A model generated the notes under the pieces. That model was not told where the DNA came from and did no database searches. It saw only the letters and a list, made by a program, of their open reading frames with translations. From Aplectana chamaeleonis (Eukaryota; Nematoda; Chromadorea; Rhabditida; Cosmocercidae), in NCBI GenBank assembly GCA_029168955.1, contig JAPDOI010000040.1, forward strand, positions 744,001 to 808,000: a stretch of 64,000 bases of DNA, given 5' to 3'. The position numbers and the translations under genes were made by a program. Numbering within the stretch: the first letter of the stretch is position 1; every line of letters begins with the position of its first letter. This document shows positions 20,249-30,929 of the stretch, in pieces.

Positions 20249-21868
20249 CTTCTTTTCAGCCACAGAGAGGGGTTCTGTCATAGGTTCAGAAACTCGGCCA
20301 CTAGCACTGGGTTCGTCCACAGATCCATTGTCGTCAAAGTAGTCGGTCTCTTTGGGCAATTGAACAGGTGCGCAGTAGTATGCCCTTGACTACCGCAATC
20401 AGGACACTCGTCAGGTTTGCTGTTGTCAATCCTATGCAAATATGACATAAGCATGGGGGAGCGTCCACAGCGTAACGAAGCAAGGGTGCACCTGGCACGC
20501 CTGCCAAGTTCCATCTCTGTCTCGCTGACCTTTGGAGGTGCGACTCCCAGGATGGAGTTTATGACAACTCTGCTCAAGTGTTCCTTCACGAATCTGGTAT
20601 GCTCCTCGCGCAAGAGACGGAGGCGTTCTTGTTGTGCTTCGGTCCATCTCTGCACATCTACTTTCGACGGAGCATCAGCGAAAGGCTTTCTGATACATCT
20701 CTCTCTGACCGGGTTTAGTACTCTTCGCGATGGATGATTCGGCTGCTTCACGATGTTAATGTACATTTGTTGCGCCTGGAGTTGGCAGTGGTCTCTAACT
20801 GGCATTATGCGAGCTTCGGCGTGTAAGTGCTCTATTGGAGAGCTTTTAGAACAGCCTGTTGCAATTCGCAGAGCACAATTTTGGACGCGCTGCAGCCTGG
20901 ACCAAGAGGTGTCCGACACGATGTGCTGCCAGACTGGCGCAGCATACTCCAAGGCGGGTTGCATAATAGCCTTATACGTGGTCAGGATCGTTTCTTTATT
21001 GCATCCCCAGGACGTTCCACCGAGAGCACGCAGAACGTTGAGTCTTGTTTTCACTGTGGCTTGCTTCTGCTCAGTGTTCTTATGAAACTTCAACGAAGGA
21101 TCCAACACGAGTCCAAGCAGCTTGGGGAATCGGGTGGCCTGCAATTGAGTTTCGTCCCATTTCACCATAGGATGGGCACTGTGCTCTGCATTATCAGTGG
21201 AAAAGACGGTGACGGACGATTTGGAGGCAGAGACTGTGAGCATTTTGCGATCGAAGAAACATTTCAACTCGATCAAGTAGTCATTGATCTTACTGGTGGC
21301 TACCTTAATGTCGCGATCTCGGCACAGAATAGTAATATCATCCGCGTATGCAACGACCTTGATGTCTTGAGGGGGAACGGCCAGGTCTTCTAGATATAAA
21401 CTGAAAAAAGCAGGCGATAAAACTCCTCCTTGAGGGACACCAGCGGCGATGGGGATGTTATTGGAAAGATGTCCCTGGAATAGCACATTTGCCCGACGTA
21501 CTTTAGTGAAGGCAGTTATCCACCGCTTCTGCCATGGCTTGATGGTAGACTTCAACAGACTCTCTGATAGTAGGCCAAGATTGACAGTGTCAAATGCCTT
21601 TGTTAAGTCGAGGGCCACACCAACAGTACGCTGGGGTTTGATGGCATTGAAGCCGTCCAGCACATAGCTCACAATTTCCAACAAGGCCGTAGTGGTGGAA
21701 TGCAATTTACGGAAACCATGTTGGTGCTGCTGTTGGCTGTTATGCTCGGCAAGCTCCTCCACAACCAGTTTTTCGGCAATTTTGGCGATGGGTGAGAGCA
21801 GACTGATCGGCCGGTACCCTTTAGCCGTGGATGGTGACTTTCCCGGCTTCGGCAGTGGAATAACACGA
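20249..21868 (-). mobile_element. Non-LTR element A2, 5'-truncated, young
   Basis: Perfect 11-bp TSDs GAATGAAATAT (20238-20248 and 21869-21879) bound a 1,620-bp minus-strand insertion. It begins in the RT and ends just after the stop in GGCTGAAAAGAAG. The truncation is typical of incomplete target-primed reverse transcription. It inserted about 100 bp outside element E. Confidence 0.92.
20278..21868 (-). CDS. A2 reverse transcriptase and C-terminal zinc knuckle, open but N-truncated
   Basis: About 530 codons are open without a stop. The frame covers the RT N-terminal box (IPLPKPGKSPSTAKGYRP), motif A (VALDLTKAFDTVN), motif B (AAGVPQGGVLSPAFFSLYLE), the catalytic YADDITI, the Ingi/Jockey-like thumb (LGLVLDPSLKFHKN, ALEYAAPVWQH) and a C-terminal C-P-D-C-x5-H-x3-H-x4-C knuckle, ending AEFLNL. 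It is the same subfamily as A1. The protein lacks endonuclease and leader, so the copy cannot move by itself, but the undamaged frame indicates recent insertion. Confidence 0.9.
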
Positions 21869-21879
21869 GAATGAAATAT

Positions 21880-22624
21880 GTGTTTCCAGGACAAATTTTT
21901 GACGAAGAATTAAATTTTTTTCATAACAACTACAGAACATTGCTCTAAACAGAGTTAAGAGCGTTTTTGGCGCTTCTCTCGTGGGCACATCATACCATGC
22001 AATCTGTGAATCTTCGGCGCCTGAAATAGATCGATGTCGTTTCTACAATAGGAATCATCCCATAGTTTGTTTTTACTTCGAAATATGCGCGCTCCCATAA
22101 ACCAAATCAACGCCACACATAACGCTGTAGCAGTGACAGTGGACGCTGCAGTGTGAGTTGAGGTCAAGGGTACGAATACATGCTTCATTCGCTTTTTTTT
22201 TTCGCATTCTTTTAAAATGCTCATATTTATCACCTGAAGTGTTGCGGAACAGCAGCGCGAAATTTTTTTAATAGAAAATGAAGCGTTTCGGTCGTGAATG
22301 TTTGATCCCGCAGCTGTTTTTTATAGAAAAAATGGACTTGCAACAAATTTCTAGCACGTGCGGTGATTATGCAAAACAATCACTGCACGCAAAATCTCGA
22401 AACAAAAGATCGTCGAAAACAACGAATGAAGTGGGCTTCCAAGAAAAAACATCAAAATCCTCACGCTGAGGGCTGAACATTACAAGAGAATTCGCCTGAT
22501 GGGTTGATTGGTTGGAGAGAGTGTGGGCGTACTAAACCAATACTGATTAAGAGTTCACGGATTTGAAACGAGTGAGCGATCAGACGCAAATGCGGTCAGC
22601 ACGAAAATTCTCAAAAGAATCGGA
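21880..22624. other. No gene recognised
   Basis: A minus-strand frame at 21,955-22,233 has one hydrophobic segment (ATALCVALIWFMGARIF) and a plus frame at 22,278-22,469 is Lys/Ser-rich. Neither has recognisable relatives or clear splice signals. Confidence 0.3.
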
Positions 22625-22632
22625 GTACTACG

Positions 22633-22813
22633 AGCGCTGTCGCAGGGGGAAGCGCGATGCACTTGACCACGCCCATTTTACCGTGCCGCACTGAATTCGA
22701 GCATTTACCCAGGGTTTCCATCCCCTGCCAAAATCAGAAAAGTCGTTGCGGCACGAAAACATGGGCATGGCTAGGTGGGATACCACAGTAGCCCCCCCCC
22801 CTGCGATAGCACC
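22633..22813. mobile_element. Family M MITE, 181 bp
   Basis: Palindromic family M unit with ends AGCGCTGTCGC and GCGATAGCACC. Flanks GTACTACG (22625-22632) and GAACTACG (22814-22821) match at 7 of 8 positions. Confidence 0.8.
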
Positions 22814-22821
22814 GAACTACG

Positions 22822-23933
22822 CTAGGTTTTAGTAGCTAACAAACACACAATCTTCCTGTCGTAACCTACGATAATCGACTCGAATATTGAGAAAAGGACT
22901 TCATATTCGTGTTCAGCGCCCCCAAATAACCACTATGAGGACATTTAGGCGGAAAAAGTTTTCAACTTCCACATCACGTGAGGTGGGGCAATACTAAATC
23001 CCATTTTTTGGTTCCTTCTGTCGAAAAATTTTTCTCCCTCTGGCTTTGTCCAGGGGGTTAGGTTATTTGGAGTGCTCAACGGGGGATACAAAGTCACTTT
23101 TTAGGTTTCTCAGAGAACACCTTTATGCTACGGCAGCCAAAATGTCATTTAGCTATAGAAATAAATTGAAAAACGCTCATAATTCCGTACAGAGAAATGT
23201 TCCGCAGGATTTAAAAAAAAATAGAATTTTACGTCCCATAGCCGCATATTTCATTAGAAATGGCCACTTTGCGTAAGTATCCATCTCTTGTTAGGAGCAC
23301 TGAAACCAAAACAAAGTCCAGGTTTGGGAGTATCTGCCGAAAACTGGGCTGTAACTTACCCGTGCAGAAATCTGATGCAAAAACTGAATATGTTGGAATC
23401 ATATTCGAGCTGAACTGTGGTCTAGGAGCTTCCGAGAAACTCCACCCCCCCCCCGCTGACATTGAGTCATAGTTTTTTTTAAACAGACGATCTTCCGGAA
23501 AGGCTAGCCTGGGAATGATGTATCAGCTGAGCCTGACTGTGATTGTGCAACCATTACGTTAACATAACACATTAGACAGGGCAAAGAAAACTGATCCTTT
23601 CATAAAGGTCTACTTCACTACTTGGTCTGAACTTTCGAGAAAGGGGAGAGGAGTTTGTACCAAAAACGGGAATTCCCCATCCTTGTTGGTAGGATAGGGA
23701 ATGTAGCCTTCATTACAGAAAGATAAAAAAATTAACTGAGAATGACTGAACTTTCTATTTGCTCGAAAAATTTCAGCGTTAAACGGTCTCGCTCAGAAAA
23801 AAAAACGATTGTTTTTCGAAAAATTTCAGAATATTTTGGTCACAAATAAGGGACGCAATTTCGTGGAGGTTCGAGACGACTTGCTTGACCCTGCCACTAG
23901 GTAATCTGTTTTGTAGAGAATGGAAACAAGGGA
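22822..23933. other. No gene recognised
   Basis: Short frames only. Sequence composition changes little and no terminal repeats were found. Confidence 0.35.
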
Positions 23934-23941
23934 GATATTCT

Positions 23942-24141
23942 GGTGCAATCGCAGCAAGGTGGGGGGGGGGGGCAACGGGCCATCGCACTTGACCACGCCG
24001 ATTTTCCCGTGCGGCGACGACTCTCTTGATTTTCAATGGGGGAGGAGAACCCCGGGTTGGTGCTCAAATTGTGCGGCGGCACAGAGAAACGGGCGTGGCT
24101 AAAAGCGATGGCCAAGTGGCTCCCCTCGCTGCCATAGCACC
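23942..24141. mobile_element. Family M MITE, 200 bp
   Basis: Begins GGTGCAATCGCAGC and ends GCCATAGCACC, with perfect 8-bp TSD GATATTCT (23934-23941 and 24142-24149). The interior has the CACGCC/GGCGTGG palindrome and the CCCCGGGTTGGTGCTC core. Confidence 0.9.
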
Positions 24142-24188
24142 GATATTCTAGTTAGGGAGCCACATCATCAATTGGTGATCAGAAACGC

Positions 24189-24554
24189 CAGGGTCAAGCG
24201 GGGTGTTGCGTAGTTTTTCAAAAGCGAAGCGACCCCTCACCATCGAAACGTTTTCTTCAAAATCCACAATGTTTGCGATCCCCACTCCCAAGGCGCGATT
24301 TCTGGGCAGTTTATATTTGATTACTGAAATTGTCAGACGCCGAAAACTCGTTCAGTAGCCGGGCTCAAGCGTCTACAACCTACGATTCTTTTCTTTGGTG
24401 ACCGAAAAAATTGAGTTTTCTAAGAAATATTAGCCAAATTATCATTTTTGGTCCAAAAATTCAGCGATCCTCCCTAACCTTCACTTCCGGTTCAATATGT
24501 TTGCGACCCCCTTCCACCCCTCGTTGCGAAATTTCGCACCCCCGCTTGACCCTG
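24189..24554. mobile_element. hAT-like MITE, 366 bp
   Basis: Termini CAGGGTCAAGCGGGG and CCCCGCTTGACCCTG are flanked by perfect 8-bp AGAAACGC repeats (24181-24188 and 24555-24562). No coding capacity. Confidence 0.9.
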
Positions 24555-24614
24555 AGAAACGCCGTGATAGGTGTAATTCCGAGGCCATGTGCCAGAGAGG
24601 AGGACGGGAACCTC

Positions 24615-24795
24615 TCTGGGGTGCGTTCCAAGAATGTTCCCACAATGTTTTGGGGGGAGCAAAAGGCCTTTCCATGGACGAATTTGCTTCCCATGGCCAC
24701 GAATCATTACTGCAAATCGCTTCCATGCCACCGTGGTTACGATTCGGTGGGAGCCTTTTGTCATGGGAATGTTTTCGGAACGCAACCCTAATCGT
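24615..24795. repeat. Dispersed foldback F, copy 1
   Basis: Ends GGGGTGCGTTCCAAGAATGT and, inverted, AGGGTTGCGTTCCGAAAACA. A related copy with the same internal TTTGCTTCCCATGGC is at 58,305-58,482. No clear TSD. Confidence 0.65.
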
Positions 24796-25004
24796 TCCTT
24801 AGATTAAATTCTTCGATAACTTTTGAGACGGAGCCTCCTCATCCGCGACAGAGGAGGAATAGCGTATGGTCCTTGACGAAGGGCTCAAACTCGACAAAAT
24901 TCTGACGAAAGGACGAAGGTCGTTATCTTTAATAAGGCATTTTCTCATGTATTTCATCTAGTTAGTCCCCTACGCAGACTAGCACATAAAGCCTAGCTTG
25001 CTCG
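24796..25004. other. Flank 5' of element A3, no feature seen
   Basis: No coding or repeat signal recognised. No TSD matching the 3' end of A3 was identified. Confidence 0.4.
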
Positions 25005-25005
25005 G

Positions 25006-26871
25006 ATGAGTCCGGGCGGAGTAAGCGTGGTGGATCTGTGAAGTCGACTATCAAGATCGAGAAGACTCATCAAACGAGCATCAACAACTCCACGTGGTTT
25101 TTTTTTCTGTGTGGGAGTGTAAATGGCTGGCTGCTACACTCCTTCGCATTCTGCTGTTACGGGCTGGCATTGAGAAGAACCCTGGACCGAGCAGAAAGAC
25201 ACCAAGATATCCTTGCTGTCACTGTGGATTATCGGCACAGCATGCGAGCATCCAGTGCGGTGGTTGCCTAGGCTGGATACACCTCAAGTGTTCGGGGTTG
25301 ACTAGCTATAATGATTACACTGATGCTTATTGCTGTATATCTTGTACTAACTCGTCTTCTAGGGTTCCTCTTCACAGTCTAAACATTTTTCAATTGAATA
25401 TCAATGGCTTGCGCGCCAAACTTATGGAACTTTCATTGTACATTGAACGCTCACAGCCTGATGTCATCCTCCTACAGGAGACTAAATTTAGCGTGTCCTC
25501 CCCTTCCCAACCCCGCCTCCCGGCTATACATCATACCATATTCCCCGTACATCACATGGCGGAGGCGTCTCGACTTTTGTAAAATCCTCTATTCCATCTC
25601 ATCTCATTGTACTCCCTAATGATAATGTTGTTGAATGCATAGGAGTTCATATTGTACTACAAAGTTGTCCCCTAGATATTATCAATGTATACATTCCCCC
25701 ATCCACTTCTTGTCCCAACTCATATGATCCCACCCCATACCTACATGATGTATATTCAGTCCTCTCATCTTCTTCTGTTGTCATGGCTGGAGACTTCAAT
25801 GCTCACTCCTCGTCCTGGTTCTCCTCCCTAGAACCCGATGACAGAGGAGAACTACTTGAGCTTTTTGCAGATGATTGTGACCTAATTCCTATAAACGAAG
25901 ATTCCCCTACTCGCCTCCCGTCGTCGGGCAGACCCTCCTCACCGAATGTCACGTTTGTTTCCTCTTCTCTTGTTATGTCTTGCAGCTGGTCCACATCTGT
26001 GGCCATGGGCAGTGATCATGTACCTGTATGTACGTCATTGGATCTGTCTCTTAATAGTCATCTCGCACCTTTTTCTGGCTCTCGTAGCAAATCTTACACA
26101 ACCTATCGTAAGGCTAACTGGGTCCTGTTTGAAGAGGTGCTACTCAGCCGGGTAGCCAACTATCCGCTAGCTGGCTCCGTACATGACAAAGAGAAGTTCG
26201 TCGTCGACACCATATGCGATGCCTCCAGAATAGCCATCCCCACCGGTCGTGTTAGAACGTTTCATCCTAACGTATCAAAGGAAGCCCTGGAGCTAATCAC
26301 AGAACGGGATGACAGACGCGGAACTGATCCTTCTGACCCGTACATTACACAGCTATCCGAGATCTCCAAACTGCTGAATGACTATAAGCAGAAACGCTGG
26401 AAGGATTTCACCGAGTCCATAAACTTCAAGACCGATGGAAAACAGGCATGGAGCCTTCTCAAGCGGCTATCAGGGAAAAAGATGGCACCTGCACGAAATA
26501 TGCTTGAGTTCCCATCAGGCAAATTTGAATTCGGCTACAAAGCTGCCTGTCAGCTGGGAAAACTCTACGCTTCTGCTTCTTCACGCCGCGATAAAGAGCA
26601 CAGGTGCACTTTACGTGCGATCAGAAAACTCAGTCGCCATGACGTACCGGCTATAACTGCCTCTACAGTCTCTGCCATCATCAAATCGATGAAGAGTTCG
26701 AAGGCAGAAGGACCAAACGGCATCTCAGCCATTCATCTGAAGCACTTTCCGGAACAGTACAAAGAGGTACTCAGTGATCTTATCTATTCGTCATTTAACA
26801 GTGGTATTATTCCTGCTCGTTGGAAACAAGCTGTCGTTCTTCCCATTCCAAAGCCTGGCAAAGCAGAGGAT
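25006..26871 (+). pseudogene. A3 leader, 2A-like motif, PHD-like finger, APE endonuclease, RT start
   Basis: ATG at 25,006 is followed by an in-frame TGA (25,039-25,041) where A4 has Trp. A T-run near 25,100 shifts frame. Then a hydrophobic segment (LAATLLRILLL) precedes AGIEKNPGP at 25163-25189 and the finger CCHCGLSAQ...QCGGCLGWIHLKCSGL...CCISC. The endonuclease follows (FQLNINGLRAKL, LLQETK), and after a shift near 25,580 it continues with MAGDFNAHSSSW, FVSSS and GSDHVPV. The linker leads to the first RT box (PIPKPGKAEDKYIV), where the RTE insertion cuts in. The disruptions mark this as an old copy. Confidence 0.85.
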
Positions 26872-26885
26872 AAATATATCGTCCC

Positions 26886-27874
26886 GGGAGTGCCTCTTTC
26901 GAAGCGTCCTGGATGCACTTGACAAAAGAATCCGCGTCGCAAAGTTTCTTCTTATTCCGTACTCCGATGTGAATAGAAACGCGTTGTCGGAAATTCCTTC
27001 TGCACTCTTCATCTCTGAGACTTGTCATGTCAATCCTCTGGAGAGGCTGAGCCCCTCGCTTCCTCTTATGAATCCTCGCAGTGAAGTTCAACAGAACAGG
27101 ACGGTGATCCGAATCGAATGCGACATCCCACACAGCTCTAGATCTTCGAATGTCCGATACTGGAATATTCCTCGTTAGGACATAGTCAAGCTGTAGTTTC
27201 AAAGTTGTCATCTTCCGCTTCCGCTGCTCTTCTGGAGATAGCCGGGTTGGTCCCTGCCACGTAAGCTGATGGCGGCGATGATTCCTCTTGAATGTCGATG
27301 CAATAATCAGACCACTGCGTTCACAAAAGTCGACAAGGCGGTAGCCATTGTCCGATGTTTGCTCCACTGGGTAGAACCATTTACCGAGTACTTCGGATTC
27401 CTGATCAAGTCCCATCTTCGCATTTGCGTCAATCCCCACGACAACAGCATGTTGACAAGGTATCCTGGCCAGCAACGTATTGAGTTCCTCATAAAACGCA
27501 TCCTTCGAATTGTCTTCGGCGGTTTCAGTGGGCGCATGAGCACTCACTATCCACAGATTGAATCCTCTGCGATCCCGAAGTCGTACGAATGCATTCCGAC
27601 ACGACGTTGAGCCGAACTCCTTGACCATACCATTGAAATCCTTCCTTACAGCTATTGCACAGCCTCCCACTCTCCTATCGTCAGCGTTACCGCAGTAGAT
27701 GGTGTACTCTCCGACGCTGATGACGGGTCTATCCTTGAGGCGGGTTTCCTGCAAAGCAGCAAACGGTGCATGGAAATAGCTCAGAAGTCTGGATAGCGCA
27801 GTTTTTTGGATATCACTCGACAGCGATCGACAGTTCAGGGTGGCGAAATTGTGGCTTGTGGCCAAAGACTCCAT
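26886..27874 (-). pseudogene. RTE APE endonuclease (inverted segment)
   Basis: About 330 codons of an APE-type endonuclease are open on the minus strand from the start at 27,874. Visible motifs are FATLNCRSL, LQETRLKD, ISAHAPTE, GIDANAKMG, RLVDFCERSGL and SDHRPVLLNF, in the order found in RTE-1-like polyproteins. The coding part ends with IQDASKEALP at the TSD; residues beyond that belong to A3. In an intact RTE element this domain is fused in one ORF to the RT that here lies on the opposite strand, so it can no longer be expressed as a fusion. Confidence 0.92.
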
Positions 27875-28086
27875 GACTCCCTAGGTACGGATCCTAAGGT
27901 GTTATGGACCAGAGGCCTTAGTGTGCCGGACGGCGACACCTTTATGCAATGTGCGGGATACTTTCGCGATATAGTTGTGCACGCTATATCGCTCGAACGT
28001 TCCCTGTGTACACTCAAACGTCTGCTGGGTTCAGTAGAAGCAGGGGCACCAACGAGCAGGTACCAACAGACTTGTATACACACCCC
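27875..28086 (-). other. RTE 5'UTR (inverted segment)
   Basis: Lies upstream of the endonuclease start on the minus strand and runs to the inversion point. An open frame covers it but shows no known domain. Its presence shows the copy is close to full length. Confidence 0.65.
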
Positions 28087-28089
28087 CGA

Positions 28090-30136
28090 AAGAGGCACTC
28101 CCGGTTGTACAGCCTAAGAAGAAGTTCGCCTACGTCTCAGAAGAAACAACATCTACCTACAACAGAGTATGTGCTCTCCGAACTGCTGGAAACTTCGTGG
28201 AGGAGAAGTGTCTGAGGAGGAAGTTGCGTCGGCAGCTTCAAAGTGACCGCGAACGAGAGTGGACGTGTAGAGCTAAGGAGTTCGAGAAGGCTTGGGAGGA
28301 GAAGAATACGAAGAAAGCCTACACGTTGCTGCGACAGTATAGCGGGAAGATGAAGAGATGTTCTCCTGTCTTGAACACTACCAATGGAGTTGCAGTTGGT
28401 GATGCGACGCTGCCAATATGGAAGGATTACTTCAGTTCACTACTGAATCGTCCAGCGCCATCAGTACCTGAGCTCCCGCATGTTCAGAGAGCACATTACG
28501 ATGTCAGTGAGGAACCGCCGACTGAGTCTGAAGTTTTGGATTGTGTCCGGAAAATGAAGAATGGAAAGGCAGGTGGAGATGACAACATCACTGCTGAAAT
28601 GCTGAAAGCTCTTCCTCCGTCTGGGATTCGTGAAATGACCAACACCATCCGTGCCATATGGATGAGCGAAAGGATACCCGATTCGTGGAGACATGCGATC
28701 ATCGTACCTCTTCACAAGAAGCTATCCGTCACGGATCCTAAGAACTACAGAGGAATCTCTCTACTTCGTGTCATGTACAAGGTTTTAGAACGTATCATTC
28801 TCGAGCGACTTATCAAACATCGTGAAGGAACGACCAGAGATGAGCAAGCCGGTTTTCGACCTGGAAGATCGACCATCGACCAAGTGTTCGTCGTGAGAAG
28901 AGTAATTGAATCGTGGCAGCGGTTTTCGAAGCCATTACAGCTTGCTTTTTTGGACTTTGAAGCTGCGTTCGACTCTCCTCATCGTGATCGATTGCTCAAT
29001 GCTCTGCGAGCAGATGGAGTCCCGGAAAAGTATGTTCGGTTAATCGAGGACATGAACAAAGGAACAACAGCAGCAGTTCGTACACCTGTCGGATTTACGT
29101 CAGCTTTCGAGGTGAAAACAGGAGTAAGGCAAGGAGCCGTTGCAGGACCTTTTCTTTTCAACTTCGCCGTTGATGACATCATGCGTAGTGTAGCAGAACA
29201 GTTTCCTGCGGATGTGATCCTAACACCATCAGGACGCTCCCTTGTCGACCTGGAGTACGCCGACGACATTGTGTTATTCGCTGAAAACAACGCAAAACTG
29301 CAAAGGATTGTGAACCTCGTTTCGAAGTATGCCGCAGCCTATGGACTTCGTCTTCGTCCCGACAAATGCAAGCAGATGTGGGTCTCTCAGAGGCCTTCAA
29401 CTGGAGTTTGTGTGGACGGACAATGTATCGAACTGGTGGACGATTTCTGTTATTTGGGCTGTTTGCTGAAGAACGATGGTAGTTATGCAGCGGATATTCG
29501 ACAACGATGTGCGAAAGCTACGTCTGCATTCAATTCTCTAACCAAGTGTTTGTGGTCTACCACCATCGCGAAGGAAGTCAAGTTGCGCGTCTACCTATCC
29601 GCTATTCGCCCTATCATGATGTACGGATCGGAGACGTGGGCAGCACCGAAAACGCAGATGGAAAGGTTGGATTGCACGGAGAGGAAGCTTTTAGGCGTTT
29701 GCTTGGATATTTCTGGCCGCGTGTATGCCATAACGAAGACCTTTACAAGGAAATCGACGCAGTACATCAACGCTTGACACGAGGGAGGTGCCAGCATCTC
29801 CTAACGCCATCTCAGGCAGCAATGGAAAGTCGACTTCGATTGCTCGGGCATATACTAAGAAGAACGCCGGATCGTCTCGTACAACACGCTTTAAAAATGC
29901 TTCCAAATCCTGTCTGGAAACGGCCACCTGGGCGTAGGCGAAAGTTCTGGACGGATGTGGTTAAAGAGGATTTAAAGTCACTCGGCATCGAAAGACAGTT
30001 CAGGCGCGATGTTTCGTTTCGCAGGAAATGGAATAGTGACAGCTGGATGGAATGTGTTCAAATTGTGGCTGAAGACCGTGAAAAATGGACACGGCTGACT
30101 ACTAGGACGGCACACCTCGGTGAAGATGCGGAATGA
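28090..30136 (+). pseudogene. RTE reverse transcriptase and C-terminal region
   Basis: Starts KEALPVV, then a basic linker (RRKLRRQLQ) and RT boxes KNGKAGGDDNITAEML, HKKLSVTDPKNYRGISLL, EQAGFRPGRSTIDQVF, LDFEAAFDSPHR, VRQGAVAGPFLF and the catalytic LEYADDIVLF, followed by YGLRLRPDKCKQM. The first frame stays open to 29,777. A single frameshift near 29,690-29,705 (from ERKLLG into RRLLGYFWPRVCHNEDLY) moves the C-terminus to the frame ending at 30,136 (FRRKWNSD, TAHLGEDAE). With one lesion it is a fairly young copy. Confidence 0.92.
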
Positions 30137-30190
30137 CCGCGTCAGGCGAAAGCCAACCGATTAAGTCAAGTAAGTCAAATATATCGTCCC

Positions 30191-30283
30191 ATATTCCTTC
30201 TATCCCCCATCGCTAAGTTGGCGGAAAAAATCATAAACCCGCATCTCCAAGGCGCATTACAGCATAACGTGCTTCAACATGGC
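30191..30283 (+). pseudogene. A3 RT fragment between two insertions
   Basis: Encodes the decayed segment ending VLQHGF that in A4 reads VHQHGFKKAHST. Its left edge is the RTE TSD and its right edge is the SL1 leader of the NDUFB9 retrocopy. Confidence 0.8.
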
Positions 30284-30303
30284 TTTAATTACCCAAGTTT
30301 GAG
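30284..30303 (+). other. SL1 spliced-leader sequence
   Basis: A 20-nt exact match to the SL1 leader that nematodes trans-splice onto mRNA 5' ends. The first two G residues of SL1 are not distinguishable from target sequence (a GGC precedes). This identifies the organism as a nematode. Confidence 0.95.
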
Positions 30304-30328
30304 GTGGTAATTAATCTAGTGGATAACG

Positions 30329-30823
30329 ATGGAGTCTCCGGCATGGATGTTTACAAAGGCTTTATCCCATCGCCAAAAGGTGTGCCGCCTGTACAAGAAA
30401 GCTCTTCGCGAAGTGGACAACTGGTACGGAGGTAACTGCTTGGAGGTGCGCTACCAGAAGGTGATCATGAGAGCGAGATTTGACGCGAACAAGGATGAGA
30501 AGGATGCTCGAAAAAATCACTACCTTCTTGCTGATGGCTGTAGGCAGCTGTGGGAGAAGCGACATTTCAAGCCTTTCAGATACCCTCTTGATCCCGGAGG
30601 CAGTAGTTATGACCGCGAGCGTGAATCTCCAGATGTGATACTGGATTCTGATCAATGGACGTTGGCTGAGCGAGAACAGTTCCCGTATTACTTTAACAAG
30701 CGTGAGCAAAGAAAGAAGGAACTTCTCAGTCATTGGACAAAGATCGAGAAAGCATGGGACGACGAGATTGCTGCCATTCAAACAATTCTTCCGAAAGAGA
30801 AGCCCACGACTAAGTCGTTCTAG
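30329..30823 (+). CDS. NDUFB9: NDUFB9 (complex I B22 subunit, LYR family) retrocopy, intact ORF
   Basis: 164 codons from ATG 30329 to TAG. NDUFB9 is an accessory subunit of mitochondrial NADH:ubiquinone oxidoreductase in the matrix/membrane-arm region. The protein has the LYR-type start (RQKVCRLYKKALREVDNW), MRARFDANKDEKD, the DPGGSSYDRE block and a C-terminal WTLAEREQFPYYFNKREQ, in the order and spacing of animal NDUFB9. Length is near that of animal NDUFB9 (about 175-180). No introns, SL1 at the 5' side and a poly(A) at the 3' side show it came from mRNA. The intact frame means recent insertion or selection. No promoter of its own is apparent, so it is probably an unexpressed pseudogene in waiting; the parent gene must lie elsewhere. 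Confidence 0.93.
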   Translation: MESPAWMFTKALSHRQKVCRLYKKALREVDNWYGGNCLEVRYQKVIMRARFDANKDEKDARKNHYLLADGCRQLWEKRHFKPFRYPLDPGGSSYDRERESPDVILDSDQWTLAEREQFPYYFNKREQRKKELLSHWTKIEKAWDDEIAAIQTILPKEKPTTKSF

Positions 30824-30902
30824 GAGATCTATTTTCTGGGTATCAGAGTAAATCAGATTGGCAGATGCAAGGGTTTAGCTCGAAATTGTCCATGTTGCTT
30901 AG

Positions 30903-30929
30903 AATAAAGCTCAACGCTACAAAAAAAAA
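30903..30929 (+). terminator. Polyadenylation signal and A-tract of the retrocopied mRNA
   Basis: AATAAA at 30903-30908, then 12 nt to nine A residues (30921-30929), the normal nematode cleavage distance. The A-tract marks the 3' edge of the retrocopy. Confidence 0.88.

Larger units (their letters stand above)
26886..30176. mobile_element. RTE-type non-LTR element with inverted 5' half
   Basis: A perfect 14-bp TSD AAATATATCGTCCC (26872-26885 and 30177-30190) bounds the insertion. 26,886-28,086 carries the 5'UTR and endonuclease on the minus strand; 28,087-30,176 carries the RT and 3' end on the plus strand. The endonuclease part ends and the RT part begins with the same residues KEALP. The 18 bp CGAAAGAGGCACTCCCGG occurs at 28,087-28,104 and as reverse complement at 26,884-26,901. 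This is the product expected from twin priming. The tail has TAAGTCAAG repeats, typical of RTE. Confidence 0.92.
30284..30929 (+). mobile_element. Processed retrocopy of an SL1 trans-spliced mRNA
   Basis: TTTAATTACCCAAGTTTGAG (30284-30303) equals the last 20 of 22 nt of nematode SL1. Then come a 25-nt 5'UTR, an intronless ORF, a 3'UTR with AATAAA at 30903-30908 and nine A residues at 30921-30929. All marks of a reverse-transcribed mature mRNA are present. It sits inside the A3 RT gene between codons for HGF and KKAHST. I see no clear TSD; a few target bases may have been lost. Confidence 0.93.

Noticed and set aside
26807..26886. C-terminal 25 residues of the minus-strand endonuclease frame past KEALP
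   Set aside because: This part is A3 sequence beyond the RTE TSD read in reverse; it is not RTE protein.
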